Below, piece by piece: positions 51,954 through 59,415 of a DNA stretch of 64,000 nt; the stretch's first letter is position 1; each line of letters starts with the position of its first letter. The position numbers were made by a program, and so were the translations under genes. Source of the DNA: Leifsonia sp. ku-ls. GTDB taxonomy: Bacteria > Actinomycetota > Actinomycetes > Actinomycetales > Microbacteriaceae. A model generated the notes under the pieces. The model was not told the origin of the DNA. It worked only from the letters and a program-made list of their open reading frames with translations, and did not search any database. Location of the stretch: NCBI GenBank assembly GCA_003367665.1, contig QKXI01000003.1, forward strand, positions 124,001 to 188,000, written 5' to 3'.

Positions 51954-53072
51954 TCAGCCGTAGCGGAGGGCTGGGCCGCTGGACTTGAGGAAGTCGATGT
52001 GCAGGTGGTTGCACGTGTCGTCGAACGGCTTGAAGTTGTCGAGGCTCATCGACGCGCGGCAGCCGATCTGGCCGAGGCCGGTGCCGTTGGGGACCAGCGG
52101 GTCGAGGATGCGGATGAGCTGCACGGACTTCGCGTCGCCTCCGGTGAGCGGCGAGCCGTTGAGCAGGTAGAAGTCGACAGCGTGGCCCCCGCCGTCGGCG
52201 TAGTGCGCGGAGTCGGTGCCCGCTCCCTCGATCTGGCCGGTGCAGCGGCGGTTGATGTCGCTGATGCCGACCTGGTTGAAGTTGTCGAGCGCGATGGAGA
52301 TGGCCTGCAGCACGCGGTAGTCGACACCGCAGCCCGGCACGGCCTTGCCCTCGGCCAGGTTCGCTATCTCGGGAAGGTGGTTCGGCGTCGAGCCGACGAG
52401 CCGACCGGCCGCGACCGCACCCATGATCTGCACCGCGAGCGCCTGGACCGTCGGCGACACGGTCGTGTTCATCGTGGAGTCGAGCGCCTGCGGGCTCTCC
52501 TGGATGGCGAGACCGTCGCGGGCGACGACCTGCGTGACCCCGCCGCCGGTGAGGGTCTGAACGGCGAGGGCCGTGCGCGCGGCGCCGACGGTCGATCCCT
52601 CTCCGGTCGTCGCGTAGGCGGGGAGGGCGGCGGTGCCGAAGAAGGCGGCGAGCGCCAGCATGACGACGGCGTGGACTCCCCAGCGACGGCGCTCGGTGCG
52701 GGCGGGACGCGGCGAACGCGCGGGGCGCTGCGGGCGGGCCGCACGCTGGGCGCGGGGCTTCTCGGCACGCTCCGCGCGGGTCGGCTTGACCACGATCCGC
52801 TCGCGCTTGCGCGACCGGGAGCGCTCCTCGGCCTCACGCCGCTCGCGGCGGCTGGCGAAGGTCTGCGTCGCGGTCAGTTCCTCGGCCGTGGTGAACGCGG
52901 TGGCCGGATCGTCGGAGAGCTCGGGCCGCTGGTCCACATCCACCACGACGGGTGCCCTGAGAGTGCGGCGAGGCCGCGCTGAGGGAATGGACTGGGGCAA
53001 GCTGTTCGTACTTCCTGGGCGAGACGGTCGGGGGGACACGCACCGGGATGGGCGCTGAAGCGTACCGATCAT
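51954..53072 (-). CDS. Secreted or membrane-anchored M15-like (D-Ala-D-Ala peptidase fold) protein
   Basis: Up to 372 residues. A long basic Arg/Ala/Pro cytosolic tail leads to one membrane helix (HAVVMLALAAFFGTAALPAYA, about 130-151), then an external domain. Its end holds SAHYADGGGHAVDFY and DTCNHLHIDF, which fit the zinc-binding SxHxxGxAxDF and HxH motifs of M15/Hedgehog-type peptidases. Four cysteines (GCGV, RRCTG, IGCRA, DTCNH) suggest disulphides. A cell-wall role is likely but unproven. The N-terminal limit is uncertain: an in-frame TTG near 53003 with AGGAAG upstream is an alternative start. Confidence 0.6.
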   Translation of the reverse strand: MIGTLQRPSRCVSPRPSRPGSTNSLPQSIPSARPRRTLRAPVVVDVDQRPELSDDPATAFTTAEELTATQTFASRRERREAEERSRSRKRERIVVKPTRAERAEKPRAQRAARPQRPARSPRPARTERRRWGVHAVVMLALAAFFGTAALPAYATTGEGSTVGAARTALAVQTLTGGGVTQVVARDGLAIQESPQALDSTMNTTVSPTVQALAVQIMGAVAAGRLVGSTPNHLPEIANLAEGKAVPGCGVDYRVLQAISIALDNFNQVGISDINRRCTGQIEGAGTDSAHYADGGGHAVDFYLLNGSPLTGGDAKSVQLIRILDPLVPNGTGLGQIGCRASMSLDNFKPFDDTCNHLHIDFLKSSGPALRYG

Positions 53073-53177
53073 TTCTACCCGATTTCGCCTGGATGTTCCA
53101 TCAATGCAGACGAATAGATCCCGGTCGGGGGCTCATCCCGCGCGTTCGGGTCACGCAGGGGCCCCCTCCGGGACCGG

Positions 53178-53198
53178 CGACGGAGGCTCGCTCCGTCG
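53178..53198. terminator. Terminator after the two-component system
   Basis: CGACGGAG and CTCCGTCG pair exactly around a 5-base loop, 75 bases beyond the stop of the minus-strand kinase gene. The rest of the 53073-53273 gap contains no gene I can support. Confidence 0.6.
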
Positions 53199-53273
53199 GT
53201 GTCGAATCTACGGTTCAGGGCCGAGCCGGACCCTGCGCGGTACGGCTGTTACGACCACGCTCGCAGCACGCGT

Positions 53274-54971
53274 TCAGGGGATCGCGACGGCGAGCTCGAC
53301 GCGCCCGGCACGCTCCCGGAGGGCGACCGTTCCGCGCTCGGAGAGCTGCCGGAGACCGATGCCGGGATGGCCGGCGCCGTACTCCCGCGCGCCGAGCGTC
53401 CCGCCCGACACGATGACGACGCGCACGCCGTTCGGGTCGCCGGCGCGCAGCTCCAGCCGGACCGGGGCGCCGTTGCCGTGGCGCACGGCGTTCGCGAGTC
53501 CCTCGGAGATCGTGTCCGCCACCGCCTCCGCGCGAGCCGGATCCCCGAGCCGGTCCCAGGCGCCCTCCGCCACGCGGACATGGAGGCGGATCGCCGACGA
53601 CCAGCTGTCGATCAGGGCGCGTACCTGCCCTGCGGGCTCCGGCTCTGGCGACGAGCCGCGCAGCGCCGTCCTGGCGCGATCGACGACCTCCGCGATCCGC
53701 TCCGCCGTCTGCGCCGGGTCGGCGTCGGGCGCCGCCGTGAGGGCGAGCGCACCGGCGATCAGCTCCGACTGCACGCCGGCGTGGAGCAGCCGGGCCAGCG
53801 ATCCGCGCTCGCGCTCGTAGTCCGCGCGGATGCGCGCCGCCGCCGCAACGCTCGCCTGGACGGCCGTCTCGAGTTCCGCCTGGTCGAGGCGGAGCCGGGT
53901 CGTCAGGGAGGCGACGAAGGCGATCCCCAGCGCGATGATCGGGTACATGACGGCCTGGAACCAGACCGAGTCGGGCACGGCGCCGATGAGCAGCAGGACG
54001 CCCGTGTCGACGATCGACAGCACCACGCCCGTCGCGACGTAGAGAACGACGAGCACGATCAGCCGGGGCGCCGCGCCGCGCGGAAGGGGAAGGCGCGCGA
54101 TGATCGCGTTCGCCGCGACCAGCACGAGCAGGCCGACCGCGACCGGCAGCAGGCTCTCCGTGCCGAACAGGGTGATCCCGTACGGCACCACGAGCAGCGA
54201 GAACAGCGCGGCGGTCAGGAGGGGCGGCGCGGCCCGCATCCCGCCGATCACCGCCGCGGACCATTCGCGTCGGCGGAGCACGTCCGGCTCGGGCGCCGGA
54301 TCGGGGTCGCCGTCGTCGAAGACGCGGTGGCTGGCCGGTCGGACCACGTCCTCCGCGACCGCGCGGAGCAGCCGGGCGGCCTCCGGCGCCTGCATCCGGT
54401 TCGTGGCAGCGGCGTCCGCCGCCGCCTCCAACGCGGCGACCACCCCGTCGACCGCGGTCGACCGGAGCGTCTGCAACCGCTCTGCGGCGCGGGCCGCGTC
54501 GTGCTCCGACGCGCGCTGGGCGGCGCGCAGCCGGCGGAAGACGCCGCGGTGCTCGCGGACGAGGTCGACGCCGATCGCGATGAGCGAGAGCACGACGACG
54601 AGGCTCACGACGTTGATCGCGATCCGACCGGCGAGGTCGCCCGCCTCCACGGGGATGCCGAGCAGGCCGCCCGCCTCGAGGAACAGCAGCGGCCGGGCGG
54701 CCCCGATGACCGCGTAGATCGCGAGCACCGCCAACGCGCGCCCACGCGCGGGCGCGACTCGGAGCACGGCGACGCCGGCCAGCAGCATCCCACCCAGGAT
54801 GGCGTGCTGCAGCCCGGCGACCGCGAGCACCGCAGCGGGCCCTCCCGTCACGTACTGCTGCCCCGACATCACCGTGAGCGCGAACGGGAGGGTGATCAGC
54901 CAGCTCCACCAGGTGATGGCGGCAGGGCCGTGGACGCGCGCCAGCGAGCGACGGAAGTTCGCCCAGGCCAC
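53274..54971 (-). CDS. Membrane sensor histidine kinase (NarX-like class)
   Basis: A 565-residue membrane protein. Two groups of membrane helices (about residues 15-130 and 240-365) are separated by a long cytosolic helical stretch, an unusual layout. A HisKA_3-like segment LARLLHAGVQSELIAGAL (His near 402) and a GHKL ATPase domain follow, with N-box EGLANAVRHGNG and a G-box HPGIGLRQLSERG. It should phosphorylate the response regulator encoded just upstream, with which it is co-transcribed. The signal is unknown. Confidence 0.82.
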   Translation of the reverse strand: MAWANFRRSLARVHGPAAITWWSWLITLPFALTVMSGQQYVTGGPAAVLAVAGLQHAILGGMLLAGVAVLRVAPARGRALAVLAIYAVIGAARPLLFLEAGGLLGIPVEAGDLAGRIAINVVSLVVVLSLIAIGVDLVREHRGVFRRLRAAQRASEHDAARAAERLQTLRSTAVDGVVAALEAAADAAATNRMQAPEAARLLRAVAEDVVRPASHRVFDDGDPDPAPEPDVLRRREWSAAVIGGMRAAPPLLTAALFSLLVVPYGITLFGTESLLPVAVGLLVLVAANAIIARLPLPRGAAPRLIVLVVLYVATGVVLSIVDTGVLLLIGAVPDSVWFQAVMYPIIALGIAFVASLTTRLRLDQAELETAVQASVAAAARIRADYERERGSLARLLHAGVQSELIAGALALTAAPDADPAQTAERIAEVVDRARTALRGSSPEPEPAGQVRALIDSWSSAIRLHVRVAEGAWDRLGDPARAEAVADTISEGLANAVRHGNGAPVRLELRAGDPNGVRVVIVSGGTLGAREYGAGHPGIGLRQLSERGTVALRERAGRVELAVAIP

Positions 54972-54975
54972 CGGG

Positions 54976-55635
54976 TCAGAGCCCCGTCGTCGGGTCGCCG
55001 AACGTCGTCGTGTAGAGCGTCGCGGCCGCCACCCGCGGGGTCGTCTGCTCGGCGCCGGACAGCTCGAGGGCGGCGAAGACGCGCTCGACGGCCTTCTCGA
55101 CGGCGCGCACGGAGACGCTGCGCCGGCGGGCGATCTCGGCGTTGGAGAGTCCGGCCGCGAGCAGCCGGGTCGTCTCCAGCTGCGCGGGGGTGAGCCGGAG
55201 CAGTCTTGCCTGCGCGATGGAGGTCGCCTGGTCGCGGGCGACCGGACGGTCGGCCAGCACCGCCTCCGCCGCGTCGACCAGCTCGTCGACGGACTCGATC
55301 GCGCCCTTGTTCACGAACGAGGCGCCGGCGACCGTGCTGCGCGCCTGGGCGGCCGCGGCCTCGCGGGAGAGGTTGCTGAGGAAGAGCACCGCGACATGCG
55401 GCGCCTTCTGCCGCAGGATGGTCGCCAGCTCGACCCCGTTCGGCCGCTCTCCCAGATCGATGTCGGTGACGAGCAGGTCGGGGTCGAAGGCGCCGGCCTG
55501 CTCCAGCGCATCCCGCGTGGACCCCGCGGTGGCGATCTCGAAACCGCGCTGCCGGAAGGCGTCGGCGACGAGCGAGCGCATCAGGGCGTGGTCTTCGACC
55601 ACCAGGACCCTCCGCCGCCACGCACCCACCGCCAT
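54976..55635 (-). CDS. Two-component response regulator (NarL/LuxR type)
   Basis: A 219-residue regulator. Receiver domain with VLVVEDHALMRSL (acidic pocket), phosphorylated Asp in LLVTDIDLG near residue 58, and LFLSNLS / VNKGA (Thr/Ser and Lys positions). The C-terminal LuxR-type HTH reads LTPAQLETTRLLAAGLSNAEIARRRSVSVRAVEKAVERVF. TATCCT lies six bases before the ATG. Its kinase follows after 4 bases. It is divergent from a membrane protein gene that heads the copper operon, a possible but unproven target. Confidence 0.9.
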   Translation of the reverse strand: MAVGAWRRRVLVVEDHALMRSLVADAFRQRGFEIATAGSTRDALEQAGAFDPDLLVTDIDLGERPNGVELATILRQKAPHVAVLFLSNLSREAAAAQARSTVAGASFVNKGAIESVDELVDAAEAVLADRPVARDQATSIAQARLLRLTPAQLETTRLLAAGLSNAEIARRRSVSVRAVEKAVERVFAALELSGAEQTTPRVAAATLYTTTFGDPTTGL

Positions 55636-55641
55636 GGGCAC

Positions 55642-55647
55642 AGGATA
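55642..55647 (-). promoter_or_regulatory. -10 box of the two-component operon (leaderless)
   Basis: TATCCT on the minus strand, six bases before the ATG at 55635. Confidence 0.6.
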
Positions 55648-55740
55648 ACGCGGCGTGTCGCCCTGATCCGGCCGGCCGGCCACCCCCGTTGTGGGTTCCG
55701 TAGACTGGTCGCGAACGCCGCCGACACGAGAGGGATGCGC

Positions 55741-56358
55741 ATGGGATCGAGGTGGGCACGCCTCGCACGCGGGACGCTCGCCTCCGGCACCGCCATCCTC
55801 GTGGCCGCGCTGTTCCACGTCGCCGGCGGCGGGGCCGCGCCCGGTGCGGTGCCGCTCGCTCTCAGCATGGCGTTCGCGACCCTCGCCTCCGTGGCGCTCA
55901 CCGCACGCCGCCTGTCGCTCTGGCGGCTGACGCTCGCGGTCGCCCTCAGCCAGTTCCTCTTCCACGCGCTGTTCAGCCTCGGCGACTCGACCGCGAGGTT
56001 CAGCGCGGAGGGCGGGATGTCGCATCTCCACGCCGGCGCGCACCTGACGATGACGTTCGGAGGGATGCCCGCGGCCCACGGCTCGGAGCTCAGCCCGTCG
56101 ATGTGGGCAACGCACGCCACGGCCGTGCTCGTCACGGTCGTCGCCCTCCGCTTCGGCGAGCAGGCCTTCTGGGGCCTGTTCCGCACGGCCCGCGTGCGCG
56201 TCGTGCGGGCCGCCGACCGGCTGGTGGTCGTGCCCGTCCCCGTGGTCGCCGCCTCCTCCGTGCCGACGACCACCGAGCCGGCGCGCCTGCGCGACCTGGG
56301 CCTGCCGCTGGCGCGCCTGCGGCATCGCGGACCGCCGCTGGTCGCCCGCGCGCTCTGA
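55741..56358 (+). CDS. Membrane protein upstream of the copper genes, unknown function
   Basis: A 205-residue protein with four to five helices and an external loop with a His/Met pattern (GGMSHLHAGAHLTMTFGGMPAAHG). Such His/Met clusters often bind copper. The C-terminal 50 residues are cytosolic and basic. Two close ATGs (55735 and 55741) are possible; GAGAGGG suits the second. TAGACT about 40 bases upstream is a probable -10. It precedes the YcnI-like gene by 74 bases. Confidence 0.6.
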   Translation: MGSRWARLARGTLASGTAILVAALFHVAGGGAAPGAVPLALSMAFATLASVALTARRLSLWRLTLAVALSQFLFHALFSLGDSTARFSAEGGMSHLHAGAHLTMTFGGMPAAHGSELSPSMWATHATAVLVTVVALRFGEQAFWGLFRTARVRVVRAADRLVVVPVPVVAASSVPTTTEPARLRDLGLPLARLRHRGPPLVARAL

Positions 56359-56432
56359 CGGCTCCCGGAGGCTCCGGGACGTCGTCGTGCGCGCATGCGC
56401 TCACCGACGTTCCGACCTTGCTAAGGGAAACC

Positions 56433-57170
56433 ATGAAGAAGACAACCTTCGCCGCGTCCGTCGCGGCGGCCTCCACCGCTCTGCTGCTGCTCGGCGCGCC
56501 CCTCGCGGCCAGCGCGCACGTCCACGTCGACCCCGACCAGGCTCAGCCGGGCAGCTACACCAACCTCACCTTCAAGGTGCCGACCGAGTCGGCCACCGCG
56601 GGCACGGTGAAGCTCGTCGTCGACCTGCCGACCACGACGCCGTTCACCTCCGTCAGCTACCTCCCCCTCGCCGGATGGACGACCACGGTCGACACCGAGA
56701 AGCTCGCGAAGCCCGTGAAGACCGACGACGGCACCATCACCGAGGCCCCGATCCGGGTCACCTGGACCGCGGACAGCGGCGTGCAGATCGCGCCTGGCCA
56801 GTTCCAGGAGTTCACGGTGTCGGCCGGCGCCGTGCCGAAGACCGGGTCGGTCGTGCTGCCGACGCACCAGTTCTACTCCGACGGCACCGTGGTGGACTGG
56901 GACCAGCCCACGCCCGCCTCCGGGAAGGAGCCCGAGCACCCGGCCCCGACGCTGTACATCGAGGACCCCGCGCCCGCAGAGGACGGCGGGACGCCGCTCG
57001 TCGCGAGCGCGGAGCCGCGACCCGAGGCCGCGGGCGCGGGGACGACCGCCACGGTCGTCTCCATCGCGGTGGGCGTCGGCGGGCTCGCGCTCGGCGCGAT
57101 CGCCCTGGTGATCGCGGTGTTCGCACTGACCCGGGTGGGCCGGCAGGGCCAGCGTAAGGTGCAGGGATGA
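56433..57170 (+). CDS. YcnI family (DUF1775) copper-binding protein
   Basis: A 245-residue secreted protein with a C-terminal membrane anchor. After the signal peptide (cut at ASA/H) the mature chain begins HVHVDPD; this N-terminal histidine is the copper ligand in YcnI proteins, with a conserved tryptophan (LAGWTTTVD). The DUF1775 domain ends near residue 165, then a Pro/Glu linker and a helix (VVSIAVGVGGLALGAIALVIAVFAL). The stop overlaps the CopC start. It probably handles Cu at the outer membrane face. Confidence 0.88.
   Translation: MKKTTFAASVAAASTALLLLGAPLAASAHVHVDPDQAQPGSYTNLTFKVPTESATAGTVKLVVDLPTTTPFTSVSYLPLAGWTTTVDTEKLAKPVKTDDGTITEAPIRVTWTADSGVQIAPGQFQEFTVSAGAVPKTGSVVLPTHQFYSDGTVVDWDQPTPASGKEPEHPAPTLYIEDPAPAEDGGTPLVASAEPRPEAAGAGTTATVVSIAVGVGGLALGAIALVIAVFALTRVGRQGQRKVQG
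57155..57160 (+). promoter_or_regulatory. Possible internal -10 box of the CopC gene
   Basis: TAAGGT, six bases before the ATG at 57167, inside the end of the YcnI-like gene. GCAGGG between the two could instead serve as a ribosome site, so the function is ambiguous. Confidence 0.35.
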
Positions 57171-57841
57171 GGACAGGACTGCTGGCCGCCGCCGCCGGTG
57201 TCGCCGCGGCCGCCGCGCTCGCACTGCTGCCCGCGGCCGCAGCCGACGCGCACGACTACCTCGTGGGCAGCGACCCCGCCGCGAACGCGACGGTGACGAC
57301 GCCGCTCGACACGGTGACCCTGACGTTCAACGACCGCGTCCTCGACCTCTCGGGCACAGGCTCCACGAACCTGCTCACCGTCACCGGCCCCGGCACGGGG
57401 ACGACGCACTTCGAGACCGGCTGCGCCACCGTCGCCGACACGAGGGTGAGCACGCCGGTGGCGCTCGGCGACGCGGGCGACTACACGGTCACGTACCAGA
57501 TCGTGTCGGCCGACGGGCACACGGTCTCGTCGTCGTACACCTTCGCCTACCGGCCGCCGGCCGGCACGACCGCGGCCAAGGGGTCGGCGACGAGCCCGTG
57601 CCGCGCGGACGGTTCCGGAGGCTCGGCCGGCCCCGGCGCCACCACCGGTCCCGGCTCGACCGCCGAGCCGACCGCCGCCGCTTCGACGCCACAGCCGACG
57701 GCCGCCTCGAACGGCACCGACCTCGGACTGGTCATCGGCATCGCGATCGCCATCGTCGTGCTCGCGATCGTCGGGGTGGTCATCGTCGTCGTGACCGCGC
57801 GGCGGAAGCCGCCGGCCGCGGGCGAGGGCGAAGGCGACTGA
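57167..57841 (+). CDS. CopC domain copper-binding protein, membrane anchored
   Basis: A 224-residue protein: signal peptide, CopC beta-barrel (from AHDYLVGSDPAANATVTTPLDTVTLTFNDRV) and, after a Thr/Pro/Gly linker, a C-terminal membrane helix. The Cu(II) site ligands are likely His in DAHDY at the mature N-terminus and Asp/His in SADGHTVSSSY. Unlike Bacillus YcnJ there is no fused CopD permease. The ATG overlaps the YcnI stop. The two proteins should exchange copper outside the membrane. Confidence 0.88.
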   Translation: MRTGLLAAAAGVAAAAALALLPAAAADAHDYLVGSDPAANATVTTPLDTVTLTFNDRVLDLSGTGSTNLLTVTGPGTGTTHFETGCATVADTRVSTPVALGDAGDYTVTYQIVSADGHTVSSSYTFAYRPPAGTTAAKGSATSPCRADGSGGSAGPGATTGPGSTAEPTAAASTPQPTAASNGTDLGLVIGIAIAIVVLAIVGVVIVVVTARRKPPAAGEGEGD

Positions 57842-57851
57842 CCCGGTCGTC

Positions 57852-57899
57852 GCGGTCCGTCACATCCACCCGCGCGGAAGCAGAGTGGACGTGACGGAC
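57852..57899. terminator. Terminator after the copper operon
   Basis: CGCGGTCCGTCAC with the reverse complement GTGACGGACCGCG, plus TCCAC/GTGGA next to the loop with one mismatch. A long stem that ends the YcnI-CopC operon before the next promoter. Confidence 0.65.
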
Positions 57900-57947
57900 C
57901 GCGGCGGTCGCGCGACGCAGGGGCTATCCTCGCCCCGGCCGCTGGCG

Positions 57948-57953
57948 TAGCGT
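57948..57953 (+). promoter_or_regulatory. -10 box of the 47-residue acidic gene (leaderless)
   Basis: TAGCGT, six bases before the ATG at 57960. Confidence 0.55.
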
Positions 57954-57959
57954 TCGCGC

Positions 57960-58103
57960 ATGGCCAGACAGAGCACCGACGAGCAGACCGCGGACTTCCC
58001 GGACATCGTGCCGGAGGACCAGATGGATCCCGACATCGTCCCTGCGCCCCAACCGGTGCCGGACGACATCGACGACTCCGACGAGGAGGACGGGCGGCTC
58101 TGA
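57960..58103 (+). CDS. 47-residue very acidic small protein
   Basis: Begins MARQSTDEQTADFPDIVPED and ends with DDIDDSDEEDGRL; 16 Asp/Glu against two arginines (near residues 3 and 46). It is probably unstructured. DFPDIVPED and DPDIVPAP repeat a (D)PDIVP motif. TAGCGT six bases before the ATG and a strong terminator upstream show it is its own transcription unit. No homologue is recognised. Highly acidic short proteins can act as DNA mimics, chaperones or metal buffers, but nothing here decides. Confidence 0.6.
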   Translation: MARQSTDEQTADFPDIVPEDQMDPDIVPAPQPVPDDIDDSDEEDGRL

Positions 58104-58166
58104 CCCGCGCGTTCTGAGAGCGCATAGGGCCGACGCCTACCCACGGTTGAGCCCGCGTCCAGTCTC

Positions 58167-59372
58167 GTGGGGCAGGGTGAGACCGTGGAGACCGTGGTGG
58201 ACGTCGTGCTCGTGGTGCTCGCCGTCCTCGCGGTGATCGCCGGCTGGAGCAAGGGCGCCATCCGCTCGGCCGGCACCCTGGTCGGCCTCGGGCTCGGCCT
58301 CTGGCTGGGCCTCACCCTCGCGCCGATCGTGGTCGGCTGGTTCGCCGCCAGCGGCTTCGGGGCGGCGCTGCAGCGATCGGTGGTCGCCGGGGTGGTCATC
58401 CTCATCTGCGCGGCGGTGGTCTACGCGATCGCGGGAGCCGTCGCCGGCATCATCGGCAGGGTGCTGCGGCACGGGCCGATCCGTTGGGTCGACTCGCTCA
58501 TCGGCTCGGTCCTCGGCCTGCTCACCTGGGCGGTCGTCGTCTGGCTGCTCGCCGGGTTCGCCATGGCCACGAGCCTGGCCACGGTCGTCCAGGCGGCCAG
58601 CTCGTCGCGCGTGGTCGCGACCCTCAACGGCATCGCGCCGCTTCCGCCGTCGACCGTGCTCGGCGCGGTGGACGACGCCCTCGCGGGGGCCGGGCTCCCC
58701 AAGGTCTTCGAGGGCGGCGAGACGATCAAGTCCGTCCCGGCCCCCGACGGGTCGGTGCCGGCCTCCGTCGCCAAGGCGCAGGAGTCCGTCGTCACCGTTC
58801 TCGCGACGAAGCCCGCCTGCGGGGTCGACTCCGAGGGCAGCGGCTGGGTGGTGCAGCGGGGTCGCGTCGTCACCAACGCGCACGTGGTCGCCGGTGCCTC
58901 CTCCGTCGTGGTCCGCGAGTCCGGCAACACCTCCGTCGAGCGCGCGACCCTCGTGGCATTCGACCCGTCCCGCGACCTGGCCGTGCTCGACGTGACCGAC
59001 CTGGACGCCCCCGCCCTCGACATCGGGCCCGACCTCACGGCCGGCTCCGCCGCCTGGGCCGCCGGCTACCCGGGCGACGGCCCCTTCACGATCTCCCCGC
59101 AGCGCGTGCGCGACCGCATCACCGCCCGCGGCACCGACATCTACCAGAGCGGCTCCGTCGAGCGCGACATCTACTCGCTGCGCGGCGTCGTCCGCCCCGG
59201 CAACTCGGGCGGCCCACTGCTCGACGCGAACGGCGACGTCGCGGGAGTGGTCTTCGCCAGGAGCGCCACGGACCCGGAGACCGGCTACGCGCTGACCCTC
59301 GCCGAGCTGCGGCCCGTGCTGTCGTCGGTGGGCTCCGCCCCCATCAGCTCGGGAGCGTGCACCGCGGGGTGA
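58167..59372 (+). CDS. MarP-like membrane serine protease (CvpA-type helices plus trypsin-like domain)
   Basis: A 401-residue protein with four CvpA/colicin-V-type helices (1-160), a periplasmic linker, and a chymotrypsin-fold protease. The triad is His in VVTNAHVVAGA (near 246), Asp in FDPSRDLAVL and Ser in RPGNSGGPLLDA (near 352). Mycobacterium MarP of this architecture protects against acid and is regulated by a disulphide; cysteines at KPACGVD and the end SGACTAG are positioned to form one. The GTG start is preferred for length; a GTG six codons on is possible. Confidence 0.88.
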   Translation: MGQGETVETVVDVVLVVLAVLAVIAGWSKGAIRSAGTLVGLGLGLWLGLTLAPIVVGWFAASGFGAALQRSVVAGVVILICAAVVYAIAGAVAGIIGRVLRHGPIRWVDSLIGSVLGLLTWAVVVWLLAGFAMATSLATVVQAASSSRVVATLNGIAPLPPSTVLGAVDDALAGAGLPKVFEGGETIKSVPAPDGSVPASVAKAQESVVTVLATKPACGVDSEGSGWVVQRGRVVTNAHVVAGASSVVVRESGNTSVERATLVAFDPSRDLAVLDVTDLDAPALDIGPDLTAGSAAWAAGYPGDGPFTISPQRVRDRITARGTDIYQSGSVERDIYSLRGVVRPGNSGGPLLDANGDVAGVVFARSATDPETGYALTLAELRPVLSSVGSAPISSGACTAG

Positions 59373-59402
59373 CGGGCGCTGGAACCCGGACCGGCCACGT
59401 GA

Positions 59403-59408
59403 TTGGCT
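59403..59408 (+). promoter_or_regulatory. -10 box of the quinone oxidoreductase gene (leaderless)
   Basis: TTGGCT, seven bases before the ATG at 59416. It deviates from TANNNT at the second base. Confidence 0.35.
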
Positions 59409-59415
59409 TGGTGGC

